From: Rhodanobacteraceae bacterium
Lineage (GTDB): Bacteria > Pseudomonadota > Gammaproteobacteria > Xanthomonadales > Rhodanobacteraceae
Length of the DNA: 64,000 nt
Assembly: GCA_016790075.1 (NCBI GenBank)
Contig: JAEUPP010000018.1
Span: 62,001 to 126,000, forward strand
Reading direction: 5' to 3'
The notes beneath the pieces were generated by a model, which did not search any database, was not told the origin of the DNA, and worked only from the letters and a program-made list of their open reading frames with translations. Each line of letters opens with the position of its first letter. The stretch's first letter is position 1. This document shows, in pieces, positions 44,804 through 54,600 of the stretch. The translations under genes and the position numbers were made by a program.

Positions 44804-44953
44804 ATGACACTGAATCTTGCCCCATTGGTTTCGCTGCTCGCTGGAATATCGATCCTGGTCGCTCCCTGGCTGCTGAACTTCATCGTGGCGATCTACCTGA
44901 TCGTCATCGGGCTGCTGGGACTTTTCGGTGCCGGAACGCTCCACTTGCAGTGA
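44804..44953 (+). CDS. DUF3096-family small membrane protein
   Basis: The 49-residue protein reads MTLNLAPLVSLLAGISILV..PWLLNFIVAIYLIVIG, matching the DUF3096 pattern of two closely spaced membrane helices. An in-frame ATG 6 nt upstream is possible. The family has no known function and is often found beside stress-related small membrane genes, as here. Confidence 0.8.
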   Translation: MTLNLAPLVSLLAGISILVAPWLLNFIVAIYLIVIGLLGLFGAGTLHLQ

Positions 44954-45054
44954 CGCCTCATTGGCCGGGCACTGAGGGCGTTTCCGGGGGCGAATCGGGC
45001 AGCGCGATGTTTTCTGATCGCATCCGTAACAAACGACATGTTGAGGAGAACGAA

Positions 45055-45213
45055 ATGAGTCTTGGCACAATCCTGCTGATCGTCCTGGTGTTGCTCTTGT
45101 TGGGGGCGATCCCAACCTGGCCGCACAGCAAAGCCTGGGGCTATGGCCCCAGCGGAATCTTAGGCATCGTACTGGTAGTCGTAGTCGTGCTGCTGGTAAT
45201 GGGACGGATGTGA
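45055..45213 (+). CDS. DUF3309-family small membrane protein
   Basis: This 52-residue protein (MSLGTILLIVLVLLLLGAIPTWPHS...GYGPSGILG) matches the DUF3309 family: a membrane helix, the conserved PTWPHSxxWGYxPSG loop and a second helix. GAGGAGAA lies upstream of the ATG at 45055. The function is unknown. Confidence 0.92.
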   Translation: MSLGTILLIVLVLLLLGAIPTWPHSKAWGYGPSGILGIVLVVVVVLLVMGRM

Positions 45214-45654
45214 AGTTCCTGCGCGACTTTTCCCGGCACATGTAGACGGCGGAGTCTTGAGCTCGGGCTGTGCGCTCTAGGAAGCCTTCACCAAAGCTGA
45301 ATCTAGGCTTGTTTCTTCAGAGTTTCTGGCACAAGCACATAGAAGCCTCGTCGCGGCGCACACCTTGCTTCGCGCTCGGGCTGCGCCGGTGAACACTGCT
45401 CACGCTCGCAGCAATGCTTGCCGCTAGCTCTGCCTAACGCGATGATTTCATCGATCACTTGTCAAGTGCATTGTCCGTTCCATTTCCGATGCCGAACATA
45501 CATCACGACGGCTTCGCACTAGATTCGGCACACGCGAAGAACAAGGTTGCGCAGGCGCCCCATGGAGGGATCGACCTCGGAACGAAGATCGTATGTGCCG
45601 ACCGTAGCAACACGGCAAACCTCTGCGTTGGTTCCGACAGTCAGGACTGATCAT
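45214..45654. other. Intergenic region before the Crp/Fnr pair
   Basis: About 440 bases without a convincing gene or RNA. The promoter of the first regulator is probably near its 3' end, but I see no clear operator. Confidence 0.5.
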
Positions 45655-46428
45655 ATGCCCACACAGGAACAGACACGACATATGGCTGGAGCGCGACCTA
45701 ACTCGCCGGCCCGAGACATTGTCAACCCGCGGCAAAACCATCTTCTGCGCGCACTGCCGGTAGAGGAATGGGAGCGCGTGCTTCCGCAGCTCGAACTGGT
45801 GCCGATGCCACTGGGCCAAGTGCTGTACGAGTCAGGAAGTAAATTGCGCCATGTATACTTTCCCACAACATCCATTGTCTCTCTACTGTATGTGATGAAG
45901 GACGGGGCGTCGGCCGAAATCGCCATAGTCGGAAACGAAGGCATGGTGGGGGTCGCGCTGTTCATGGGTGGCGAGACAACAACCAACCGCGCTGTCGTGC
46001 AGAGTGCGGGGCACGCCTATCGCCTGAAAGGACAATTCCTGAAGAATGAGTTCGTTCGTGGTACGGCGCTGCAACACCTGCTGTTGCGCTATTCCCAGGC
46101 GTTGCTGACGCAGATGGCGCAGACGGCGGTGTGCAACCGCCATCATTCAGTTGGTCAGCAACTGTGCCGCTGGCTGTTGTTGAGCCTGGACCGGCTGCCA
46201 TCCAACCAGTTGACCATGACGCAAGAGCTGATCGCCAATATGCTCGGCGTGCGCCGCGAGGGCGTGACCGAAGCTGCTGGGCATTTGCAGAGGGAGGGAT
46301 TGATCAGCTACCACCGCGGCCACATCGAGGTACTGGATCGGCCGCGGCTGGAAGAGCGGGCCTGCGAGTGCTACCGGGTTGTGAGGGACGAATTCGAACG
46401 TCTGTTGCCCGGCGATATCGCATCGTGA
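45655..46428 (+). CDS. Crp/Fnr-family transcriptional regulator 1
   Basis: The 257-residue protein has an N-terminal cyclic-nucleotide-binding-like beta-barrel (about 30-150; GQVLYESGSKLRHVYFPT, GASAEIAIVGNEGMVG) and a C-terminal winged helix (MTQELIANMLGVRREGVTEAAGHLQREGLI, about 195-225). It has no Cys cluster for Fe-S and no RxS cAMP motif, so the signal is unknown. AGGA lies 8 nt before the ATG. It is followed by a paralogue after 23 nt. Confidence 0.88.
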   Translation: MPTQEQTRHMAGARPNSPARDIVNPRQNHLLRALPVEEWERVLPQLELVPMPLGQVLYESGSKLRHVYFPTTSIVSLLYVMKDGASAEIAIVGNEGMVGVALFMGGETTTNRAVVQSAGHAYRLKGQFLKNEFVRGTALQHLLLRYSQALLTQMAQTAVCNRHHSVGQQLCRWLLLSLDRLPSNQLTMTQELIANMLGVRREGVTEAAGHLQREGLISYHRGHIEVLDRPRLEERACECYRVVRDEFERLLPGDIAS

Positions 46429-46451
46429 CCGACAGCCGGCAGCATTAACCG

Positions 46452-47195
46452 ATGAGCAGTCGGGTGACGCGGCGCAATAGCGCCCCTCCCTCTCGCACGA
46501 TGCCCGCTGCTGTCGGCAACCGGTTGCTGGCCGCCTTGCCGGTCAAGGAGCAGCGAAAACTGCTCGCCGCGTGCGACGAGGTCGAACTCCGCGGGGGCAA
46601 TGTTCTGCACGACGCGGGCAAACCACTGCGCTACGTGTATTTTCCGACGGGCGGCCTGATTGCGCTCGTCACGCCGCTCGATGCATGTGCTGGCCTGGAA
46701 ATTGCGTTGGTCGGCAGTGAGGGCATGACGGGCGTCTCCACACTGCTGGGGGTATCCGAGTCCAGCGTAACCCATCTTGTGCAAGCTGCAGGCGGCGCGT
46801 TACGCATAGGCGCCACATCATTCCAGCATGTACTCGGGTGCAGCACGGCTCTGCGGCAAAGACTCAACCGCTACGCATACGTGAACATGCAGCAGATCGC
46901 GCAAGCAGCGGCATGCACGCGATTCCACCTTATCGAGGAGCGCCTGGCGCGTTGGCTGCTGATGGCTCACGACCGCTCGTGCTCCGACGCACTCCATGCT
47001 ACGCATGAATTTCTCGCTTACATGCTGGGCGTGCGGCGCGTCGGAATTACCAAGGCTGCGGCATCGCTACAGGATCAGTCTCTCATTCGCTACAGCCGCG
47101 GCAATATCACTATTCTCGATCACGACGGGTTGGCCGCCCGCGCCTGCGGCTGTTACCTCGCAGCCAGGCAAATGTACGAGCGCATCCTCGGCTAG
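46452..47195 (+). CDS. Crp/Fnr-family transcriptional regulator 2
   Basis: The 247-residue protein is a diverged paralogue of the preceding gene: LPVKEQRKLLAACDEVELRGGNVLHDAGKPLRYVYFPTGGLIALV followed by LEIALVGSEGMTGV, and a C-terminal FLAYMLGVRRVGITKAAASLQDQSLI helix-turn-helix. The cysteines are scattered and do not form a clear Fe-S motif. The pair may act as heterodimers or on different signals; this is inference from tandem duplication. Confidence 0.87.
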   Translation: MSSRVTRRNSAPPSRTMPAAVGNRLLAALPVKEQRKLLAACDEVELRGGNVLHDAGKPLRYVYFPTGGLIALVTPLDACAGLEIALVGSEGMTGVSTLLGVSESSVTHLVQAAGGALRIGATSFQHVLGCSTALRQRLNRYAYVNMQQIAQAAACTRFHLIEERLARWLLMAHDRSCSDALHATHEFLAYMLGVRRVGITKAAASLQDQSLIRYSRGNITILDHDGLAARACGCYLAARQMYERILG

Positions 47196-47349
47196 CGGCG
47201 GTGGCGGAAACTCAGTCGCTTCGCGACGGCCACATACGCCAACCAACTTGAATCACCTTGAGCCCAACGCAGCGCGACATGTGCACCTGTGCGCGCGCTA
47301 GCGTACCGAGACTAATGTTCGATCAGCCCAATATCGCCCTGTGTTTATG

Positions 47350-47410
47350 GGTTCCCTAGGTTCCCTAGGACACCCATCGGGTTCCCTAGGAGGGTTCCCT
47401 AGGACACCCA
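47350..47410. repeat. Short repeat array A (GGTTCCCTAGG-type)
   Basis: Four copies of GGTTCCCTAGG, each with the palindrome CCTAGG, lie within 61 bases; two are followed by ACACCCAT. The array lies about 135 nt beyond the 3' end of the transposase-like gene at 47546-48514. Its core (TCC..AGGACA..CC) aligns with the 19-bp unit of the array at 5072-5435. Confidence 0.85.
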
Positions 47411-47545
47411 TAACTTTCACTCCCACTACCCCGCCATTGTTCTACGGCGGGCAATGGGCTTTCCCGCGCGTTTCAACGAGCGAAAATTTTGCTTCGCCCA
47501 CAGTCGATTCCCGCTTGCGCGCTTCAGGTATCCCAGTCTTCGAAC

Positions 47546-48514
47546 TCACCGAACTTTCCCTAGCGACCTCGCAAATCCAATACCCCGCAGCCAATGCTGG
47601 CCAATCTCTTTGGCTGTTTCGATCAGGTCTTGCGCCTCACCAACCACACGCCAGTAGCGCGAACCAATGGCCTTGACCCGCACCGGCCAGCGACTCGTAT
47701 GTTTCTCTATCTGCTCGACGATTGCCGGTGCTGCCTCGGCGATAGTCCAGCACTTGTCGCCTCGTAGTTGCCTGCCGGTCCATTCCACCAGTGCCAAATA
47801 ATCGTGCAGTCGGATATCGGGCATGGTCGGCGTGATTGTCGTGACGAGGGGTTGCATCACACAGGCCAGTAGCTGCGGGCGATCAACCGTTTCTTGAATC
47901 CGCTCGCTCACGCTGGTGTGCTGTTGCAGCTCAACACAATCCGCAATACCCGCGCGAATTGGGTTTAGGTCCACATAGGCCATCGCTGCGAGCAATGCCT
48001 TTTCGTCCTTCACGACCTGCGACTTGAATCGGCCTTCCCAGAAACGTCCCTTGCAGCAGTCTTCCGCATTCGCCCGGCGAGCAATGGGCTCGACCAGACA
48101 TTTCATCAGCCACGACAAGCTACCCAGACGCTGACGGATCACACACAGGCGCATCGGGTTGTTCACTATCGACTGGCATTTCATCTCGAACGCCGGTGCG
48201 GAGGCGTCGTGTGGTGGGAATAGTCTTACCCAGCGCCGAGCGACGTCTTCATCGTTCCAGCGACTTGGGGCGAGTGGATCGACCTCCAGCACCAGATGCA
48301 GATGGTTGCTCATCACGGCATAGGCGTGGATCGCCACGGCAAAACACTCGCCGACCAGGACAATCCGGTCCATGATCCACTGCTTGCGGTGCTCGAAGGA
48401 AATGCCGGTGTATTTGTCTTCCCCGCACAGCCATGCGCGTCGCACACAGCGTTGCACGCAATGAAATGTGCCGCGTTCATTCGAGGAAACCAGTTGGGAG
48501 CGGGGCTGGGCCAT
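47546..48514 (-). CDS. REP-associated-type Y1/HUH transposase
   Basis: The 322-residue protein belongs to the IS200/Y1-like transposase family of the long REP-associated (RAYT) type. It begins MAQPRSQLVSSNERGTFHCVQRCVRRAWLCG, carries the metal HUH motif as NHLHLVLEV and has YAVMSNHLHL in the usual place. Downstream Tyr residues (for example in MAYVDLNPIRAG) are candidate nucleophile regions. Such proteins nick and join single-stranded palindromic repeats. The ATG at 48514 matches the common N-terminus of the group. It lies between two different short-repeat arrays. Confidence 0.85.
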   Translation of the reverse strand: MAQPRSQLVSSNERGTFHCVQRCVRRAWLCGEDKYTGISFEHRKQWIMDRIVLVGECFAVAIHAYAVMSNHLHLVLEVDPLAPSRWNDEDVARRWVRLFPPHDASAPAFEMKCQSIVNNPMRLCVIRQRLGSLSWLMKCLVEPIARRANAEDCCKGRFWEGRFKSQVVKDEKALLAAMAYVDLNPIRAGIADCVELQQHTSVSERIQETVDRPQLLACVMQPLVTTITPTMPDIRLHDYLALVEWTGRQLRGDKCWTIAEAAPAIVEQIEKHTSRWPVRVKAIGSRYWRVVGEAQDLIETAKEIGQHWLRGIGFARSLGKVR

Positions 48515-48590
48515 GAGCACAGTGTCTCGCTTCCCCTTCGCACGAGCATGCGAAAACATCCCGATCAGGCGTAGGGTAATTCTGAGTTTT

Positions 48591-48681
48591 GGGTGGCCTC
48601 GCTAGATGCAGCCTCGCTAGATGGCCTCGCTAGATGGGTGGCCTCGCCAGATGGGCCAGTTGGCCTCGCCAGATGGCCCAC
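48591..48681. repeat. Short repeat array B (GCCTCGCYAGATG-type)
   Basis: Five copies of GCCTCGC(T/C)AGATG, several preceded or followed by GGGTG or GGGC, fill the gap between the 5' end of the transposase-like gene and the 3' end of the giant gene. Spacing is irregular (15-22 nt). Confidence 0.85.
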
Positions 48682-48696
48682 GACCGGCAGCAGCGT

Positions 48697-51600
48697 TCAA
48701 CTCAGCCTGTAGATCAGCCGCCCCAGTTCCAGCAGCGAGCGTTGTGCGCTGGTGTCGACCTGGGAAAACTGCACCAGCGAGAACGCCCATTCGCCGCCGA
48801 CTGTGGCCGGCCGGTGGGCGTTTTTCCAGGCGGCGAGTGCCGCGGCGATTTCGGCAGCCGTGGTCGCGGTCAAGAACTGGTTCGGATACAGGCCTACCGG
48901 CAGGTAGGTTGCCAGCGCCTGGTCCGGCTGTGGCGCGGGCACCAGCTGATAGCCGTAGTACAGGCCCATAGTAATGGGCTGACCTATGCGCTGGTCGCCA
49001 AACAAGGTGGTAAATGTCGCATTCAGCGCTGCTTCCACGGTATCGCCCAGGGCACTGATATCAATGCCCTGCGGCCAGATATTGAGCGGAGTCACGATAG
49101 CGGCTGCATCGACCGTAGCCGAGCGATAGACGAAATCCTCGGTCGTAGCCGCTTCGTCATTGAGATCGCGATTGCGCACCACGGCGAGTGAGGCACGCGC
49201 ATTCTGCACACTCGCGAGATTGAGGCTGCCCCAGGTCAGGCTGATGCTGGCCCAGGCCGCCGCTGGCACGGGGGGATCGAAGGCGTAACGGCGCACGGCG
49301 CCGTCGCCGCTGCCCGTGCCCAGGTCGACCACGTGGCCGGCCGGTGAGCGGTATACGGCAATGGGCCAGAGCCCAGCCGGACCGGGCTGATCCTGTTCGC
49401 GGGTCAGCTGCAGGAATTCGATGTGCTGGCCGTCATCGGAATATTCCAGCTGTGCACTGAATCGATAGTCGGCGCGAGCCGGCACTGTGGCAACGGCATC
49501 AGGTGATTCGGCCGCGGGAACATCAAGCGGCTGCCAGTAAGCCGCCCAGTCATCCGCGACCGCGGCGATGAGCTCGGCCAGGCTGTTCGCCGCATTGGCC
49601 GCGGTGGCTGCATCGCCACTGGCTGGGTCGTCGTAATAGGACAACATGGGCCATAACGAAGCAGCCGCGGAGTCGTAGCGCGCCAGGGATGCCGCAATGT
49701 CGGTGCGGCCGGCCGCGAGCAGGGTCGGCGGCGGCGGTGGGATATTGAACGAGGCGGTGACAATGACTTCGTCCTGCGCGGCATGTTCGTGGGAATAGCG
49801 CAGGCTGTAGCGCCACAGTGCGGTCTCCGCCAGATCGCTCGCACCTTGTGCCGTGGCGTCCTGCTGCTCCAGCGCCGGCATGGCCGGATAGGCACGCAGT
49901 GGCAGCGGAATGCGCGAGGTGCCGAGCCGGGTATGCAAATTGGCCGGACGCGCCTGCCCGCTCAAGGTCGGCAGGAAGTTCAGCCAGTTCGAGGACTGGT
50001 AGGCAGGGCCAGCGCCGACATTGATGTCCTGGACATCGAATTCGATATACGAATATACATAGTCAATATTCAATTCAGCCTCACGCTGATGCGCCGGATC
50101 ATCGACGCTGAGCACGAAGCTGACGAAGGAACTGGGCTGGTCCAGCAAGGTCTTGGCGCTGGTCAGGCCGTTGTGACGGCCAAGCACTTCGCCGCTGACA
50201 GGATCGATCAGGCGCGCCTCGCCGTACAGCCGCGCCGGCCGCAGACCTGATTCGGCACCGGTCCAGGCCGAGACCACGCTGGCGTCGTACTGCACGACGG
50301 CAGCGGCCGCATAGGCCTGGGCCAGATTGATGCCGAGCTGCTGGCTGACCGTTTCGACGGCTGCCGCGCGGCCGGCCGCCGCCTTGGGATCATCCAGTAC
50401 CAGGATCTCGGCCAGTCCGGCGGCGACACCACCCACCAGTTTCTGTTTGGCATCAAGAATGCGCGCCAGGGCCGGCCTTGCCCGGGTGTCGGCAAAGACA
50501 CCGCTGGCATAGGGCACGGTCAGGAAACGGTCGACATCACCCAGGAAGCGCCGCGCCCAGACTTCGACATCCACGCCCTGGAAATCGCGCCCATGCTCGG
50601 CCGGGCGCAAGGTACCGTCGGGCTTTACTTCTGCGTAGATAATGCCGCTGCGCGTAACCAGATCGGCATACAGCGGCCGCAGCGCAAAACTGCGCGGCCA
50701 GAACGCCGCGCCCTGCGGCGCAGCGACACCCGGCGCAACCGTGACCGAGGCGATGCCGTCGGTCGTGAAATCGACCACCCAGAGGTCGGCAGCGACTCCA
50801 GCCACCTTGCCGGTAGCCAGGCGCAGTTGTGGAAATACCGTAAGGAATCGTTGTGCAAACTGGCTTTGTGTCTGTGGCGGATCGGCGCCCTGTCCCTGGG
50901 CGCTGGTCGGCGCCGGCACGCTGCTTTGCGCACGTTCGGCCGGACCATCCTGCTCGGGGCGGCGGAATGCCGGCGCGACCAGGGCAGCCGGGCGCTGCAG
51001 GCGCAGACTGACGTCGAGCGGGAATACCGGCGTCCTGAACGGGCCGGTGCCGGCACCGATCGCCGCCTCAAGCACCAGCGACCGCGGCGGCAGCAGGGCC
51101 TTTGCACCGGCCGCAAACAGCGGCTGGTCCGGATTGGCCTTGAACACGTCCGCCAGATCAAGCTCGCGTCCCGCGGCGGAAAAGCGCGCCAGAACGGTGT
51201 TCAGACTGTCGTTTTCACCCGTGCTGATGCTGACCTGGACGCCGGGTGCATCGGCCGGACTGACCAGGACGACATTGGCTGCGACCAGGCCGGCCAGGGC
51301 CAGATTGGCCTGACCGAAACTCAACGCATCGACACCATAATGCGCCGGCAGCGCTGCGGGCGTGGTGGCCGTATCCAGGCGTGCGAGCGGGCAACTCAAC
51401 AGGGCTCCCGGCGCCAGCAGGTTTGCCTGGGTGGCGATGGCCGCAGCGAGTTCGGCATAGCCAATGCCAGCGGCCTGCTGGTCCAGCCGCGCCAGTACGC
51501 TGGCAAAGGTGTCGCCTGCAACGGTCGTCGTCGAATATTCCTGTCCATCGTAGTCGACCGTGATGGACTGGCCAGCCAGCAGGGTGCCCGGCATGGCAGC

Positions 51601-54600
51601 GTTGCGTGTGACCAGGATCGTCGCTGCCGCATCAACATTCTGCGGCAGGTCAAAATGCGGCGCGATCAACGCCAGCTGATCACCGGGCTGGATCGTATAA
51701 GGCACGGACAAGGCTGCCGTATCCGCAGGCAGGGCCAGCATGCCCGGCACCTGCAGTACTGATTCGGCCGGCAGCAGGAAGTCCGTGTCGTCGACCAGTT
51801 GCTGCAGCAACAGGCCCGGCGTGCTGCCGTAACGTGCCGTAAAATCGAGCAAGGTCTCGGCTTGCGCTGCGACCGGCTGCGGCGTGAACAGGCCCAGCCA
51901 GACCAGTGCGCCGGCATCAAACAGGTTGGTCGTCGTCAGGTTGGCCGCTGCCAGATCCGCCACGTCAAAGCCGCTCGCGTTCCGCGCCAGGGTCTGCGGT
52001 GGATCGGCCGGCGGCACCAGGTAGTGGTACGAAACCAGCAATTCCCCGGCATTGAACATGTCCACGCGCGCGCCGTTGGCCGCGGCGATGTCGGCGATGG
52101 TGGCATTGATGCCGATAACGGCGAAGGCCTGCTGCAGCGTAGTGAAACTGTTGACAACAGGATCTTGCGGCAGCGTATGCGCCGGATCGATGGGTGCGCC
52201 AACGCTGATGCTGAGGCCTTCCATTTCAAACACGAAGCCCAGCCGCAGCAACGTCGTCGAGGCAGCGTTCGCCGGCTCGCTCGCGAGCAACCCGGCGCTG
52301 CTGTGCAGCTGGAGGGCGATCTCATCCAGGTTTATGGTCTGCGGCGGCACGTGATAGTCGACCCGCGGCGTCGACAGCACCGCGCCAAGACGCAGGGGCA
52401 GCACTTCGGCGTTCTGCGGCGCGTTCAGGATGGCGGCGGCATCGGGAGTCGGCCAGCCGTGCCGTGGCGTCGCCGCGATGCTGCGGGCGCTGGCCTGCTC
52501 GGTAAATACGGCATAGGCCGGCAGGTTCAGCCCGGCAGTGCCGAGCAACTGGCGTACCGGCAGGCTGGCATTGGCAGAGCCGAACAACCCTGCATCCAGG
52601 CCGTATTTCGCCACGACGCTGTGCATATTGGCCGCCGCCGATTGCAGCGCACGCACGGGCTGCAGCGCCGCCAACGATTGCGACAGCAGCCAGGCGCCGG
52701 CGGCAAAGCGCCACAATCCCTCGCGCCCGCCGGCCGGGGCCACGGCCATGGGCTGCCCGTTGCCGTCCTGATACAGGCTGGTGCTGATGCTGACTTCAAG
52801 GTCACTCTGCGCCAGCTGGTAGTACACCTGCTGGTATTTCTCGGCCTGGCGTGCCTGTGCTTCCAGGCTGGCTGCCGGCGACTGGGCGAAACCCGGCTGA
52901 TTGGCCCCGGCCTGCAGCACCAGGCGCAGGTTCAGATAAACATTGCCGGCAACCGGGTCGCCGAAATCGTAGCTGCTGCTCAGTGCCGGCCAGTTGGCAA
53001 TGCTGATCAGATCGTCGGTATAGCCGACATCGACCGGAACCAGGCCAGGATTGCTGCCATTGGCCGGCGGTGCTGTGGTATTGCCCTGGAGATCGGCGAA
53101 GCCGAGCTGCACCTGGGCCTGGGTCAGACTGGAGCGTCCGCCTATGCCCCGATAGGGGTCGGCAACCGCCGCAGGCAGCCCCACCACGTCCGGTGCCAGC
53201 GAAGCCGGCCCCATGCGCGAAACCGGAATAATTTGTTGATAATTCCAGTAATTCAAATCCGGCGGTGTGGTAGCGAGGCCCAGGGCGCGGCTGCGCCGCA
53301 GGGCGCGCCGACGCTGCCAGGCCGGTGCATCCATACCGTCGCTGGCCTGGGGTGTCACCGGCAGGCCAGGGCGAGCGGCATGGAAGACCGCGCCGGGCTC
53401 AGGTCCGATCTGATAGCTCAGCAGGCTGAACAACGGCGCCGTCGGCGGCGGCGTGCCGGCGGGGTGTTCGTCCTCGGGGCGCGGCAGGGTGAGATTGAAA
53501 CCCACATGACCCGGGGGCACGGTCGCGACCGCGGTCAGATCACTGAGATCCGCCGCCTCGACATACAGGGCCTGTGCGTTGGCATCCAGGCCTGCGCCGA
53601 CCAGTGCGGCGTTATTGAACGCCAGCAGGGGCCGACCCTCTGGCGCAAGGCTTTGTTGCGTGGCGGCGATCGCGATCAGGTAGGCCGTGACATTGCCCTG
53701 CTCGTCGAAACTGCTGGCGGGCAGACCGGCACCCGCCGTGGTCTGGAAACCGAGGTAATAACCGGCACCACCGACCACGCTGCCTTCCCACAGCAGCAAC
53801 AGGAAATTCGCCAGCTCGGTGAAGTCCGCGTACCACACGGCAGTCGGGGTATCGCGCGCGGCCAGCGCGGCCGGCAGGTGGCTGTCCTCCACACCGGGCA
53901 CGCTGTCGGTGGAGAGGTTGGTCTTGATCAGGTACGTGGCCTGAGGCGCTACTGCCTGTACGGCCAGTCCGCTGGTATTGCCCGCATCCGGCGCCGGCTG
54001 CACCGCCAGATAAGCCTGGGTGCCGGCGCCGGCGCCGCTGCTCAGGTATTCCCAGAGCGCCAGCAGCAGCTGGCGATGCGCGGTATCCGCGCCCAGCAAT
54101 TCGTAAACGTTTTCACGCTCCCCGGAACGGCGCAACTGGAACGGAATGGCCGTCGCGAAGGTGCTGTTGAGCAAGGTTGCCGGCTGCGCAGCAGCGTTTT
54201 GCCGGTCGCCGCTGGCAATGATTTCGTAAGGTGTCGCTGTCTGCGCCTGGGCCTTTGCCGCCAGCGCAGCCGGAAACGGCCACAGGCTGGCACTGCCGAT
54301 GGCGGGGTTGCATTGTGCTACGGGTATGGCCAGCGCCAACGGCGACTGCAGCTCGATGCGATGGTCCAGACCATAGGTGCGTGGCACGGCGACGGATAGG
54401 CTCAGCGCTTCCGGCCCCTGGGTCGGAGTGACATCCAGCACCGCAGGCGGATACAGCAGGGACAGGTCGCTGGCGCTGTAGCTGTAGTGCAGCGCATCCG
54501 TCGGCGCGGTCAGCACGATGATTCCCGGCTGCACCGACTCGCCACGCGCGGACATTGCAAACAATGATGCATTGTGAACTTCTGTCACCGGCACACGTGC

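Noticed and set aside
51799-54399. An 866-codon open frame on the plus strand opposite the giant gene
   Set aside because: Same reason: antisense mirror frame in high-GC DNA, with no ribosome binding site or domain.
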